Part shown: piece after piece, positions 1 through 9,409 of the stretch | Numbering within the stretch: position 1 is the first letter of the stretch | Layout of the letters: each line of letters opens with the position of its first letter | From: Yamadazyma tenuis | Taxonomy: Eukaryota > Ascomycota > Pichiomycetes > Serinales > Debaryomycetaceae | Assembly: GCF_029203305.1 (NCBI RefSeq) | Contig: NC_089463.1 | Coordinates: 434,001-498,000, forward strand | Direction: 5' to 3' | DNA length: 64,000 bases | Translations under genes and position numbers: made by a program | The notes under the pieces: model-generated | What the model saw: the letters and a program-made list of their open reading frames with translations, nothing else | What the model was told of the DNA's origin: nothing | Databases searched by the model: none

Positions 1-1
1 G

Positions 2-490
2 ATCAAATTTGCCTTGAACGGCTCCACAATCGATCTCTCCTTCATGGTGAATAACAACGTCAACAAGGCCATTCAAGCCCACCAATCCGATGCGTTGGTG
101 GCTTTGTTTTCTCGTTATTTACAAGGGGAATTACTCGAAGACTCGCCAGACTTCACCAACTTGAAATCCAAGTCCCAGATCTTGGCCTTGTGCAAATTCT
201 TTGAAACATCGAGTAAGTTCGAATTCAATCTCGCTGAAATTCCAGTGGCTTCGTCTACTGATTTGGAAGTGTTATTGATCAACTCTATAAAAGCTGGTTT
301 GGTTGAAGGTAAATTGGATCAGACTAATTCCACCTTCTACTTGACCAGAATTAACAAATTTATCTTACCAAGTGACCAACAGGCAGTGGCCAGAAACTTG
401 GAAGGTGTCAAGAGCCATTTGGCAGCATGGAGAGCATCTCTAGTATCTGTTGGCGATGTGGTTAATACTTTTAGAGAAAACATCAAGTAG
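2..490 (+). CDS. eIF3m-like PCI-domain protein, 3' part only
   Basis: The reading frame is open to the left edge, so the true start lies outside the window; about 162 C-terminal residues are present. The visible part looks like the end of a PCI domain: a winged-helix stretch with 'EIPV', then 'LLINSIKAGLVEGKLDQ', then a helix containing 'LAAWRASL'. This order and spacing match fungal eIF3 subunit m, a scaffold subunit of translation initiation factor 3 in the cytoplasm. S. cerevisiae has no canonical eIF3m, so the gene fits a non-Saccharomyces yeast. A COP9 signalosome or proteasome-lid PCI subunit is the main alternative. It converges on the next gene with 102 bp between the stops. Confidence 0.65.
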   Translation: MKFALNGSTIDLSFMVNNNVNKAIQAHQSDALVALFSRYLQGELLEDSPDFTNLKSKSQILALCKFFETSSKFEFNLAEIPVASSTDLEVLLINSIKAGLVEGKLDQTNSTFYLTRINKFILPSDQQAVARNLEGVKSHLAAWRASLVSVGDVVNTFRENIK

Positions 491-592
491 AGCGGACAAA
501 TATACAAGCAAGAACTCATGTGTGGTAATACTTTTAGAAATCAACTAGAGGTCAAATACAAGCAAGAACGTAATTCTATAATTCTGTAGCAC

Positions 593-2137
593 CTAATCTC
601 TATCTCCATCCAAAACACTCAAAACTCCTCCCACCAAATGCAAAGATCCCACTACAAACACATCGGCTGGTGCCAACAGTTTAAGAGAGTTTAAGCCCGC
701 TTCAATCTCTTTAAACACTTTAATTTCCGTCTTCTTCCCGTACTTAGCATCCCTCTGTTCCCATACCTCAGCAAACCCCTTCTGGACCGACAAGGTATCA
801 ATGGCCGCCTGCGAATTGTTCATCGACACCAACTCGGCGTTGTATCCGCTGGCCCAGGTGATATTGGTGGTAAATACCACCGTATCAAACAGAACTCGCC
901 CGTGCAAGTTGTCATACAACTGGGTCAAAAGCTGGTTAGCATTATCTCTTCCCTGCTGGTTGAACAAAAGCACTTTTCTCCGGCTGCCGGCACCGCCAAA
1001 TTCACTACGGGTAGCGAGCCAGCTGGTGCACACATTAATCGATTCAAGGGTATGAGCACCATCGATATAGAACGAAAGACCCTCAAAACCAGGTTTGTGA
1101 TCAATCACCTGGCACCGCCCGTCCCACTGGGCCCGTGCCAAACCCTCTTTGAACGGGGCTGGCAAGTACAGTAAGTCAGAAGACGGAAGGTCGGTGACCC
1201 CGAGATGCGCAAGGTGCGCTGCCGCGAGCTTCACCGCCAAGGCGGCGTTGTCGCGCTGGAATTCGCCCTGGAGCCCGAGTCGAACTCCCGCCACACTAAC
1301 CCCATCGACAAATTCAATTGAACTGGCCCCAAGCTCTTCTGCCCGCTCGGTAATCTGCTGGTGTGTTTGCGGGTACTCGTGCTGGACGCTGCTGAACGCA
1401 GGCGACCCCCGTTTGAAGATCCCCGTTTTGTTCCAGGTGATCAGATCAATAGTACTACCCAACATCGCTACGTGGTCCACCCCCAAGGCTGAGACCCCGG
1501 TGGCGGTAGGTGCCTCCACAATATTGGTCGAGTCGTATTTACCTCCTACACCCACCTCGTAAATGGCGGTGTTGACGCCTTCACTCATAAAAATGTGAAA
1601 CGACAATATCGTCAAATACTTGAAATACATGGGTTTCACCACGTCGTACGGCTCAAGGTCAGGGAACTCGTCAGCATCAGATGTCGTGTTAGACAACTTG
1701 TCCCAGACCTCGAAGAAGTACCGGGTGAAAAGCAGCTCATTAATTGGTTTACCATCTATTCTGATCCGCTCCCGTACAGACTTCAAATGCGGTGATGTGA
1801 AGAGTCCCACCTTTTTTATACCTCCAGGCCCACCGCCATTGGCAACGTATTGGAGAAGAATCGACTCAGTGAACGCACACGTACTACCTTTGCCTTTGGT
1901 TCCGGTGACATGGATGACATTGAGACGATTAAAGTCTTTGGGCGAGTATCCCAATCTTCTAATATATTCATACACCACCTTGATGGAGTACTCATTCTTG
2001 TTGACAGACGGGCCGATCTGACGCTTTGCCTCGAGCGATGCGAAGTTCGACTGGAGCGTATTCAACGCAGCAATAGCGTCTTTATAAGTTCTGCCTCCTC
2101 TCATATCCATGGTGGTGGAGTTAACGGCACAATACAT
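593..2137 (-). CDS. MET7: folylpolyglutamate synthase
   Basis: Adds glutamates to folates, which retains them in the cytosol and mitochondria and supports one-carbon metabolism and methionine synthesis. The Mur-ligase P-loop 'VTGTKGKGST' lies near residues 77-86, followed by 'GLFTSPHL' and the 'YEVGVGGKYDSTN' block typical of fungal FPGS. From this start the protein is 514 aa, close to the family length. The frame stays open upstream to about 2275 but holds no ATG before 2137, so 2137 is the first usable ATG; ATGs at 2110 and 2104 are alternatives. A 37-codon upstream ORF ends across the start codon. Dihydrofolate synthase (FOL3) is the alternative, but the length and FTSPHL context favour FPGS. 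Confidence 0.88.
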   Translation of the reverse strand: MYCAVNSTTMDMRGGRTYKDAIAALNTLQSNFASLEAKRQIGPSVNKNEYSIKVVYEYIRRLGYSPKDFNRLNVIHVTGTKGKGSTCAFTESILLQYVANGGGPGGIKKVGLFTSPHLKSVRERIRIDGKPINELLFTRYFFEVWDKLSNTTSDADEFPDLEPYDVVKPMYFKYLTILSFHIFMSEGVNTAIYEVGVGGKYDSTNIVEAPTATGVSALGVDHVAMLGSTIDLITWNKTGIFKRGSPAFSSVQHEYPQTHQQITERAEELGASSIEFVDGVSVAGVRLGLQGEFQRDNAALAVKLAAAHLAHLGVTDLPSSDLLYLPAPFKEGLARAQWDGRCQVIDHKPGFEGLSFYIDGAHTLESINVCTSWLATRSEFGGAGSRRKVLLFNQQGRDNANQLLTQLYDNLHGRVLFDTVVFTTNITWASGYNAELVSMNNSQAAIDTLSVQKGFAEVWEQRDAKYGKKTEIKVFKEIEAGLNSLKLLAPADVFVVGSLHLVGGVLSVLDGDRD

Positions 2138-2250
2138 CAGATGGCGCGAGGCTCTGGGAGGGCGCACGTCCCCCGGGCGTGCTTCTGCCCAGGGTCGGAG
2201 CCGTGGCCACCGTTGGCGCTGCCAGAGGGCGGCACACGACCATGACTCAT
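2137..2250 (-). other. upstream ORF overlapping the FPGS start codon (TGATG)
   Basis: On the minus strand an ATG at 2250 opens a 37-codon frame rich in Gly, Pro, Arg and His. Its TGA stop shares its A with the ATG of FPGS at 2137. A second ATG at 2243 opens the third frame. The segment is GC-rich. The overlap geometry is that of a regulatory or reinitiation uORF, but whether the mRNA starts upstream of it cannot be told from sequence. Confidence 0.4.
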
Positions 2251-2548
2251 CTCGACAGAAAATATAAAGCGACACGCAGTGCCCCTTGTTTTACTCACAA
2301 GAAATCGATTAAAGTACACTTTAATTGTATTCAATAGTTAATTAAACCCTTCTACTGTCCGTAATAGCCTTACCCAACTTTTTTGTTTTATTTAATCATC
2401 CCAAGAATTACAAACACGATGATTTTTTAAGCTTGCCCTAAGGACATAGTTTGTTAAATTCCTTGTCAGTATAGCAAAAGATCTATAAGGAAGGAATAGT
2501 TGAGTTATTTTATCTTGTTACTTGTTAAAAGTTCTGATTAAACTAGAA
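2138..2548. promoter_or_regulatory. divergent intergenic region, FPGS / cyclin-like gene
   Basis: This 411 bp region separates two divergently read genes. The FPGS side (about 2140-2240) is a GC-rich patch with short inverted repeats such as GCACG...CGTGC and carries the upstream ORF. The other half is AT-rich with T and A tracts, as in yeast promoters. No convincing binding-site cluster was found. Confidence 0.5.
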
Positions 2549-3382
2549 ATGGTTGTACCAGGTGAAATCATGCCGTTGAAATACTATAAGAATTTTAATG
2601 TCCAAACTGAGCCCAACATCAAAGGGGAACCTGCCGGGTTCAATATCAGCGATTACATCAATGATATCCCTTTGCTTGTTGATGATGTAACTGACGATGA
2701 CGACGAGTTGGAAAGTAAAAGGAGTTCCAGACTTGATTCGGTCGATCACTATAGCATCAAGAATGTCGAATCCAGCCCCAATACCAGTAGCTTATCTACT
2801 GAGTCTTCTTCCGGTTCCAGTGGGAATGCCAGGAAGATAAGACCCAAGAGGTCAAGGGCCAAAGGGTTTACTGCTGCGACATTGGCTCCCGAAGATTTCA
2901 AACAAGAGCGAAACCAGTTGATGATGGTGATTGTCAAGTATATTTCGATCAAAATTACCAATTTATTCCCTCCTTCTTCTTCCGAGTCCAAGATCTCGTT
3001 GGAGAAGTTTTTGATCATTATGGTCAACCGCCTCAAGTTGTCGTTGCCCAATTTTTTGAAGTCAATTATCTACCTTTTCAGATATATGGACATCATTTAC
3101 CTTTTGAGGTACTTGAACCAATCCAATAACTTTGCGAACTTCAACGAGATGGACTTCCCGTTGAAGAAATTACTTATTGGCTGTTTCAAGTTGACGTTAC
3201 TTAGAGAAAGAATTCACAAGAACTGGCACAAGTTGACCGGCTTGTCGGATAATGAGGTTAACATTGTTATTCAGACCATCTTGAAGAGATTGAATAACAA
3301 GGTGGTGATCAAAAATGGAGAACTTGGCAAGTTGAAGCTGGAAATATTCAGATATGTCAAGATAGTTTCCAAGGAGGTGTAG
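2549..3382 (+). CDS. divergent cyclin-box protein (Pho80/Pcl type)
   Basis: 277 aa. The first ATG of the frame is 2549; upstream in-frame codons contain no ATG. The N-terminal half is low-complexity and acidic/serine-rich with a basic patch near residues 95-108. The C-terminal half follows the Pcl/Pho80 cyclin-box pattern: 'LEKFLIIMVNRLKLS' (helix 1), 'YLFRYMDIIYLLRYL' (helix 2), then 'NWHKLTGLSDNEVN', which corresponds to the N.sW.klsGi...E.N signature of fungal cyclins. Such proteins activate Pho85-type kinases in phosphate, glycogen or cell-cycle control. No specific family member can be named, and the loop between helices is short, so kinase binding is inference. Confidence 0.6.
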   Translation: MVVPGEIMPLKYYKNFNVQTEPNIKGEPAGFNISDYINDIPLLVDDVTDDDDELESKRSSRLDSVDHYSIKNVESSPNTSSLSTESSSGSSGNARKIRPKRSRAKGFTAATLAPEDFKQERNQLMMVIVKYISIKITNLFPPSSSESKISLEKFLIIMVNRLKLSLPNFLKSIIYLFRYMDIIYLLRYLNQSNNFANFNEMDFPLKKLLIGCFKLTLLRERIHKNWHKLTGLSDNEVNIVIQTILKRLNNKVVIKNGELGKLKLEIFRYVKIVSKEV

Positions 3383-4180
3383 TCTTATTAGTGAAGATAT
3401 TGTATAGTTAAAAGTGTATCATAGAATATAAGTGAATGTTTTGCAGCAGTAGGGATAAGGATGTCGCGTTGTTGAAAATACAGTTGGAGAGATAGTCAAC
3501 TGAGTTCAAATCCGGACATTTGATGACTTTTTTGGAAAGCCCTTACTTCAAGCTTGAAAGTAAGAGCACATTTATCATTCAAGAAAATTTGTAACCTGAA
3601 CTCACTGACTCTCAAATCTTCGAAGGATTGACATAAAGTACCCCCATTGACCCGAACAGTCTCTGAGGGTCTTTATCTACAAATATTTACAAGAGACATT
3701 TATATTCCCACGGTATCACCGTTTACATCTAAAGGAATACTTACTCACAAGTCCGAAGGAATATGTGGATGTCGCGCGAGTCGCGCGTCTGCCGAAAAGT
3801 CGTATTCTCCCAGACCAATGAGTCATAAGAATAGACAGATGGTAGAGTATTGGTAGTGGTAGCGCCAAACCATTCCCAAGCCAGCATAATATATTCTGAT
3901 ATCCACCAGAAACAATTTCCCGGTTTCCCTGGATCCAATTTCCCCAAAATAAGGGTGTTGCAGCCGATCCCATCTCATCGCCAGCCTCGAGCTCCAGCTA
4001 TCTCTGACTCATTATCACTAAAATTCCGCGCTTGTGTGCAGGCCTCATCTTGTTCGCAACCCAGATTCTGGAGAAATCAAATAAACTGAAAAATTTTCAA
4101 TCAGTCAGTTTTTTCTATTAGTCACCAGACATATAAAAGAGCCAGCTTTCTCATTAGAAGAAACTCACTACTTTGCTAAA
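3383..4180. promoter_or_regulatory. homocitrate synthase upstream region with Gcn4-type sites and TATA box
   Basis: This 798 bp stretch has no gene. It holds a perfect TGACTCA at 4005-4011, a TGAGTCA at 3819-3825 and a weaker TGACTC at 3606-3611, all matching the Gcn4 consensus TGASTCA. A TATAAAAG box lies at 4132-4139, about 41 bp before the ATG. TCCGAAGGA at 3752-3760 is one base off the Lys14 site TCCRNYGGA. A near-perfect CG-rich palindrome sits at 3773-3787. Control by general amino-acid starvation, as for yeast lysine genes, is the natural inference. Confidence 0.65.
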
Positions 4181-5398
4181 ATGTCTCTGAATCCTTACGG
4201 ACCAAATCCTTCGGACTATTTGTCCAACGTCAGCAGCTTCGAGCTTATCGAATCAACCTTGAGAGAAGGTGAACAATTTGCCAATGCGTTTTTCACAACC
4301 GAAAAGAAGATCGAAATCGCCAAAGCCTTGGATGACTTCGGTGTCGACTACATCGAATTGACTTCACCTGTTGCTTCTGAACAATCCCGGAGAGACTGTG
4401 AAGCCATCTGTAAATTGGGATTGAAAGCCAAGATCTTGACCCATATAAGATGTCACATGGATGATGCCAGAGTGGCTGTTGAAACCGGTGTCGATGGGGT
4501 TGACGTGGTGATTGGAACCTCTCTGTTCTTGAGACAATATTCCCATGGTAAGGATATGAACTACATTGCCCAGAGTGCAGTGGAGGTGATTGAATTTGTC
4601 AAATCCAAAGGCATTGAAATCAGATTCTCCTCTGAAGATTCCTTTAGAAGTGACTTGGTTGACTTGTTGAACATCTACAAAACCGTTGACAAGATCGGAG
4701 TGAATAGAGTCGGTATTGCTGACACGGTGGGAGGAGCCAACCCTAGACAGGTGTATGAATTGGTCAAGACGTTGAAATCGGTGGTCAGTTGTGACATCGA
4801 GTGCCACTTCCACAACGATACCGGGTGTGCCATTGCCAACGCCTACACGGCCTTGGAAGGAGGAGCCAAATTGATCGATGTTTCGGTGTTGGGAATCGGT
4901 GAAAGAAACGGAATCACTCCATTGGGAGGTTTGATGGCCCGTATGATCACCGCCAACAGGGATTACGTGTTGTCCAAATATAAGTTGCACAAATTGAGAG
5001 ACTTGGAGAACTTGGTGGCTGATGCCGTACAAGTCAACATTCCTTTCAACAACCCTATTACCGGTTTCTGTGCTTTTACCCACAAAGCCGGTATTCACGC
5101 CAAAGCCATCTTGGCCAACCCTTCTACCTACGAGATTTTGAACCCATCTGATTTCGGGTTGACGAGATATATCCATTTCGCCAACCGGTTGACTGGTTGG
5201 AATGCCATCAAGTCAAGAGTAGACCAATTGAAATTGGATTTGACGGATGAGCAGTGTAAAGAGGTCACCGCCAAAATCAAACAATTGGGAGACGTTAGAC
5301 AATTGAACATCGATGATGTTGATTCCATCATCAAAGAGTATCACTCTTCTATTGATGATAATAAGGAGCCAGATGCCAAAAAACAAAAGACCGAGTAG
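4181..5398 (+). CDS. LYS21: homocitrate synthase
   Basis: 405 aa. Condenses acetyl-CoA with 2-oxoglutarate to homocitrate, the first and lysine-inhibited step of the fungal alpha-aminoadipate lysine pathway. The HMGL-like TIM barrel starts with '[15 protein letters not shown]', whose Arg and Glu are catalytic and metal-site residues; '[16 protein letters not shown]' carries the metal-binding His pair, and the regulatory C-terminal region follows. Sequence similarity to yeast Lys20/Lys21 is very high across the whole length. No mitochondrial leader is present and the tail is Lys-rich (KKQK), consistent with the cytosolic/nuclear enzyme. A CTG codon at 4523 (residue 115) falls where the yeast proteins have Lys or Gln. 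Gcn4-type sites and a TATA box lie upstream. Confidence 0.95.
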   Translation: MSLNPYGPNPSDYLSNVSSFELIESTLREGEQFANAFFTTEKKIEIAKALDDFGVDYIELTSPVASEQSRRDCEAICKLGLKAKILTHIRCHMDDARVAVETGVDGVDVVIGTSLFLRQYSHGKDMNYIAQSAVEVIEFVKSKGIEIRFSSEDSFRSDLVDLLNIYKTVDKIGVNRVGIADTVGGANPRQVYELVKTLKSVVSCDIECHFHNDTGCAIANAYTALEGGAKLIDVSVLGIGERNGITPLGGLMARMITANRDYVLSKYKLHKLRDLENLVADAVQVNIPFNNPITGFCAFTHKAGIHAKAILANPSTYEILNPSDFGLTRYIHFANRLTGWNAIKSRVDQLKLDLTDEQCKEVTAKIKQLGDVRQLNIDDVDSIIKEYHSSIDDNKEPDAKKQKTE

Positions 5399-5610
5399 GT
5401 CATGATCGTATGCAAAAATCAATGGATATTCGTATTTAATTTCACGTAGACACTTTGTATGTGACATAGGTCATCTTCTAGGTGGCTGGAGCCCAATTTA
5501 TAGATGGTATTTGCATAGGGTTGCAACACCATTTGATGGCATTCCTCGCGCATCTTGTCGCGCTCAACGCAAAAATTTTCAACTGTTCAACACATATAGT
5601 CTCCATAATT

Positions 5611-7917
5611 ATGTCTCAGTCTTCTATGTACGTACCACTTTCGCCAGCCACATGTGCTAGTACACCCGCTAACATCATCTCCAGCATCGACCCCCACCAA
5701 ACCCCTTCGAATTTGACTTCCACCGCTGTAAATGGCAATTCCCATGCCTCATCTACAACACCCACCTTTTCTGCAACCGTCCCTACCAATAAAGGAAGTA
5801 GGTCCTACACGTTACCAGAAGCATTCCAAGTATGGGAAACATCCAAGAATAACATATTGGCTCCTAAAACCCATATTACCGGGGTCCAGGCCGACGAATC
5901 ACTGGATTCTTCCTCGTTCAAGCACTCGAAGCCCCACCCGATCTATCACTTACGCCTCAACGAGACGGACCACGTAACCGCAGACATGCAGACCCTTTCC
6001 TTAGGTGCCAACGAAACTAGCCAGCCATCACCAGCAGCTCTGGCCCCTGCATTCGAAGCGATACACCAGTCAACCCACCAATTACCTACTCAAACACCTC
6101 TGTTATCGTCGTCCAGCCGTCCATTGGCACCAACAACGTCTTTAATTTCCCCTGATCAGATTCTCTGGCTCTACTTGGACTCGTCGGGCAATGAACAAGG
6201 GCCGTTTAACGGAGGTTTGATGCATTCATGGTTCACAGACGGATATCTTAGTTTGGACTTACAAATCAAACGCCAGAACCTGGAGTACCACAGTTTAAAG
6301 TCGTTTTGTGAGCTTGTGGGAGACTACGTGGCGCCATTCAAGGTGCCGCTCCCACCTTTACTGCAGGCACCCCAGGCCAACCAACCTCATCCACTGGAGC
6401 AGGTCCCGCAATTAAGCAATGGCCTCAACGGGTCGCTTCTTGGCCTGTTGAGCCAGCCGTTCGCACAGCCCATGGCGTACCAGTTCTCGCCCATTCCATC
6501 TCTTCTCCAGCACCAGATCGGCCCCAACCCGGTGTTGACCCGTGGTAATCTGAACTGGGGTATCAACGACTTTTCGTCTCCCTCCACTCCTATCACCGTC
6601 AATACCGGTATCAGTTCTCAGCCAACAAGCGGCTCCAACGGTTCCCAGCCCGGAGGCCCCATGCCCATTTCGCCATGGACTTCCACTGTCAACTCGCAGT
6701 CTCGTGTAAATTCCCCATTTGCACCAGTGGTGGAGTCTGCGGACCCGGTATTGGCCAATTTGCATTCGACGGTGGTGACCGGCATTTTGGGTGACTTTGA
6801 TCAGCCCACAACCACCCCTGACCCCTCTGAATCAGTCCCTGAGTTTGAACCAATTGTGCAGCCAAAAGTGGTGATTGCTTCTGAACAAGTGGCTGTTCCC
6901 GAGCCAGTTCAAGAACCCATCGTTCAGCCCCGGGTGGTGATCCCTGGACCCGAACCTCAGGCAGCCAAACCAGAACCTCCAAAAGAAACCACTCCTAAAC
7001 CCTCACCAAAAGTCCAGGTTCTCAAACCGGTATCGGCTGCTGACGTGAAAGCCCCTTGGGCCGCATCCACCAAGCCAGAGGCAGCTCCCAAAATGACTTT
7101 GAAAGAAATCCAGCAGTTGGAAAGTGCCAAACTCAAGCAGCAGAAGAAGCTTGAAGCCCAATTGAAGCTCGAAAATCAGACTAAAGCTTTGAAAGAAGAG
7201 ATTTTGAGGGAAGAAAGAGAAAAGGCAGTTGCTGGTGGGTTACCCACCACTTCTAATTGGACTACAGGTGGTGCTACCAATGGCCTGACCAAGGTTATCA
7301 AAACTTTAGCCGAAATCCAGGAAGAAGAGAGAAAAGCTGCTAGTTTGGCCAAGGGAAAGTCGAAGACGCCTATCAACTCCATTGCTGCCCAAATTGCTTC
7401 TTCTTCCCCCGAGGACTCGGGTGCGTGGTCTACTGTCACCAGCAAGAAGGTTGCAAAGAAGGCATCTACCAGTACCTTGATCAAGTCTTCTACTACTACT
7501 TCCTCGACTAACCCACTGGTGTTGAGAAGTGTTTCTGCGCCGGTGGTAGCTACTTCTCATAACAACTTTGACACTTTGAGACAAGACTTTGTGATCTGGG
7601 CCCGGTCTCAAATGACTAACTTGTATCCTAGTGTGTCATCCAACGATTTGTTGGAAATGTTCATTTCCTTACCCAATAACACTGACTCTTCCCAATTGAT
7701 CTCCGAAACCATCTACAGCTCTTCTGCCACCATGAACGGCCGTGTTTTTGCCCAAGAGTTCTTAAAGAAAAGACAGCAAACCGAAAGAATGATAAGCACT
7801 CCCAGCGACTTGAGTGCTTGGTCCCAGGCCATCATTGAAAGTGCTGACAGGGTGCAATTTGTGGATGAAGAAGGTTGGTCCACCACCAACAAGAAGAAAA
7901 AGGGTAGAAAGAATTAG
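5611..7917 (+). CDS. GYF-domain protein (Smy2/Syh1 family)
   Basis: 768 aa from the ATG at 5611; an in-frame ATG at 5536 is possible but the upstream extension looks non-conserved. The GYF domain at about residues 183-240 shows 'GPFNGGLMHSWFTDGYL', with the family's last aromatic replaced by Leu. Long Pro/Gln/Ser-rich disordered stretches surround it. A charged coiled coil follows at about 520-600 ('LKEIQQLESAKLKQQKKLEAQ'), then a conserved C-terminal helical module ('DFVIWARSQMTNLYPS') and a Lys-rich end. Smy2/Syh1 proteins bind proline-rich PPGF-type ligands and act in mRNA and translation quality control and ER-Golgi genetics. It converges on the next gene, stops 130 bp apart. Confidence 0.82.
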   Translation: MSQSSMYVPLSPATCASTPANIISSIDPHQTPSNLTSTAVNGNSHASSTTPTFSATVPTNKGSRSYTLPEAFQVWETSKNNILAPKTHITGVQADESLDSSSFKHSKPHPIYHLRLNETDHVTADMQTLSLGANETSQPSPAALAPAFEAIHQSTHQLPTQTPLLSSSSRPLAPTTSLISPDQILWLYLDSSGNEQGPFNGGLMHSWFTDGYLSLDLQIKRQNLEYHSLKSFCELVGDYVAPFKVPLPPLLQAPQANQPHPLEQVPQLSNGLNGSLLGLLSQPFAQPMAYQFSPIPSLLQHQIGPNPVLTRGNLNWGINDFSSPSTPITVNTGISSQPTSGSNGSQPGGPMPISPWTSTVNSQSRVNSPFAPVVESADPVLANLHSTVVTGILGDFDQPTTTPDPSESVPEFEPIVQPKVVIASEQVAVPEPVQEPIVQPRVVIPGPEPQAAKPEPPKETTPKPSPKVQVLKPVSAADVKAPWAASTKPEAAPKMTLKEIQQLESAKLKQQKKLEAQLKLENQTKALKEEILREEREKAVAGGLPTTSNWTTGGATNGLTKVIKTLAEIQEEERKAASLAKGKSKTPINSIAAQIASSSPEDSGAWSTVTSKKVAKKASTSTLIKSSTTTSSTNPLVLRSVSAPVVATSHNNFDTLRQDFVIWARSQMTNLYPSVSSNDLLEMFISLPNNTDSSQLISETIYSSSATMNGRVFAQEFLKKRQQTERMISTPSDLSAWSQAIIESADRVQFVDEEGWSTTNKKKKGRKN

Positions 7918-8047
7918 CATATCATTCGCATACAGCATTCAGTAAAATATACACTGATATCAACCAATATTCTCTGACGCTACATCTCCTACAACATACC
8001 GTTTTCAGGGTCTATTATTTTCCTATACACCATACCTAAAATGAAAG

Positions 8048-9409
8048 TCATAAATTGTCGTAATCAATACTGCTTAAAATCTCGTTCACAAGCTCAACGT
8101 TCTCTTTGGGGATCATTAAGATGGCCGAACGGGCCATGGACAAGAAGTTTAATTCGAAAGGATAGTCTGACCCCGGTAAACTATTGATACCGGTGAAGAT
8201 TTTGCTGGCCACCCCTGCCACAATACCAGTAGAATCCAATGGGAGTTTCTGTAAGTCTATAGTTACGGGATTGATAATGTCTTGAGTCGAACCTATTAAA
8301 AACCTCGACTGGAACCCCATTTTCGACCGTTTTTTGGAGGACCTGGGGAGAATCAACGACACTTCATTTTGTGAAGTTCGAGTAATTGCAAAATAATCGG
8401 GAATGTTATTTGCAGCCAAATTTGCAGCAGCCTTGAGGATGGTGGCAGCAACATCATTGGACCTAGAACCTGTGAGCAACAACAGGACATTTTTGTCTAT
8501 ACACGGCTTGATGTTCGAGTCTTTGAAGAGCTTGAACACACGGTCTTCAAGACCCTTAGAGCTCTCATCATGAGAAGGAGCCACAATGGGATTGAAGTTA
8601 TTGTTGATGATATAGCTGCCACTCAAGTCGTTGAACTCAAAGTTACTTTGGGTCAAGATGCTAACCACCTTATCTTCCAAGTGGTGGGGGATCAACACGA
8701 TGTCACTGAAGTGACTCGAGAGAAAAAAGAGAGAGATATTGTTCTCAGACAACGGTTTGGTCAACTGCAAAATCCGATAGTTATTGTCACTACCACCGCC
8801 GCTATCAATTTGCAAGTTCACAAACTGCTGCTCCACCAATGTCACATCGTTGTAGTTCAATTCCTGACACGCCTTTAATGGTTCCTTGAAAAGTCTGTGC
8901 ATCACTGTCGTTGCACAGATAATGGTGCACTCGATGGGTGTAAATGCTATGTGAAAAAAGTAGTTGGGCGCCTCCGGGCCTTCACTGTCTGACTCATTGG
9001 AGTCAGACCGGGCCGTGTTGGACGCTGTCGGTGCTGGGTTGGTGTTGGTCACCGAATGTCTCTTGCTGGAGTTATCGATTTCTTTGGTCTCCAAGTTAAA
9101 ACTCGACATCGACGACACCGACCCGTGTTTCTTTCCTCTCCTTGGCGTGGAGAATGATGCTGACGATGATGACAGGTCGTAGAGGCTGTTCCGTTGAGGT
9201 TTTGATGTGAGATTAAGAAAGCTGAGTCGATCTTCAAGCTCATCTTCATCCTCATCACTTTCACTACCAGAGCCCTCGAATTCGTTACCTCCAGCCTTAT
9301 CCACTTCAGCGTACAAGAATTCGAGAATGGCACTCTTGAAGATCCAGTACCTGGATCGATTTATGGAAAGGATCGATAGTTTGGTGGGGTTGATTTGAAC
9401 CTGATTCAT
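8048..9409 (-). CDS. ACT-domain protein resembling CASTOR/GATS
   Basis: 453 aa. The N-terminus ('KLSILSINRSRYWIFKSAIL') is followed by an acidic Ser/Asp/Glu-rich linker (about residues 45-150). An ACT-like segment follows ('FFHIAFTPIECTIICA', then 'LFFLSSHFSDIVLIPHHLEDKVVSIL'), and a second ACT-like half lies near the C-terminus ('ARSAILMIPKENVELVNEIL'). This arrangement of paired ACT folds with a shared beginning resembles the CASTOR1/GATS amino-acid sensor family. In animals CASTOR1 binds arginine and signals to TORC1 through GATOR2. Whether the yeast protein binds an amino acid is unknown. It is the downstream neighbour of VPS5 on the same strand. Confidence 0.55.
   Translation of the reverse strand: MNQVQINPTKLSILSINRSRYWIFKSAILEFLYAEVDKAGGNEFEGSGSESDEDEDELEDRLSFLNLTSKPQRNSLYDLSSSSASFSTPRRGKKHGSVSSMSSFNLETKEIDNSSKRHSVTNTNPAPTASNTARSDSNESDSEGPEAPNYFFHIAFTPIECTIICATTVMHRLFKEPLKACQELNYNDVTLVEQQFVNLQIDSGGGSDNNYRILQLTKPLSENNISLFFLSSHFSDIVLIPHHLEDKVVSILTQSNFEFNDLSGSYIINNNFNPIVAPSHDESSKGLEDRVFKLFKDSNIKPCIDKNVLLLLTGSRSNDVAATILKAAANLAANNIPDYFAITRTSQNEVSLILPRSSKKRSKMGFQSRFLIGSTQDIINPVTIDLQKLPLDSTGIVAGVASKIFTGINSLPGSDYPFELNFLSMARSAILMIPKENVELVNEILSSIDYDNL

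Noticed and set aside
2135..2250. A short intron joining the third-frame leader peptide to FPGS
   Set aside because: No GTATGT/GTAAGT donor with a TACTAAC branch point and usable AG at yeast distances.
3498..3520. B-box-like GAGTTCAAATCCGG
   Set aside because: No paired T-stem, no A box at the right distance and no T-run terminator, so not a tRNA.
4364..5176. 270-codon antisense frame in homocitrate synthase
   Set aside because: Lies wholly inside a strongly conserved gene; its His/Val/Gln-rich content is the complement of that coding sequence.
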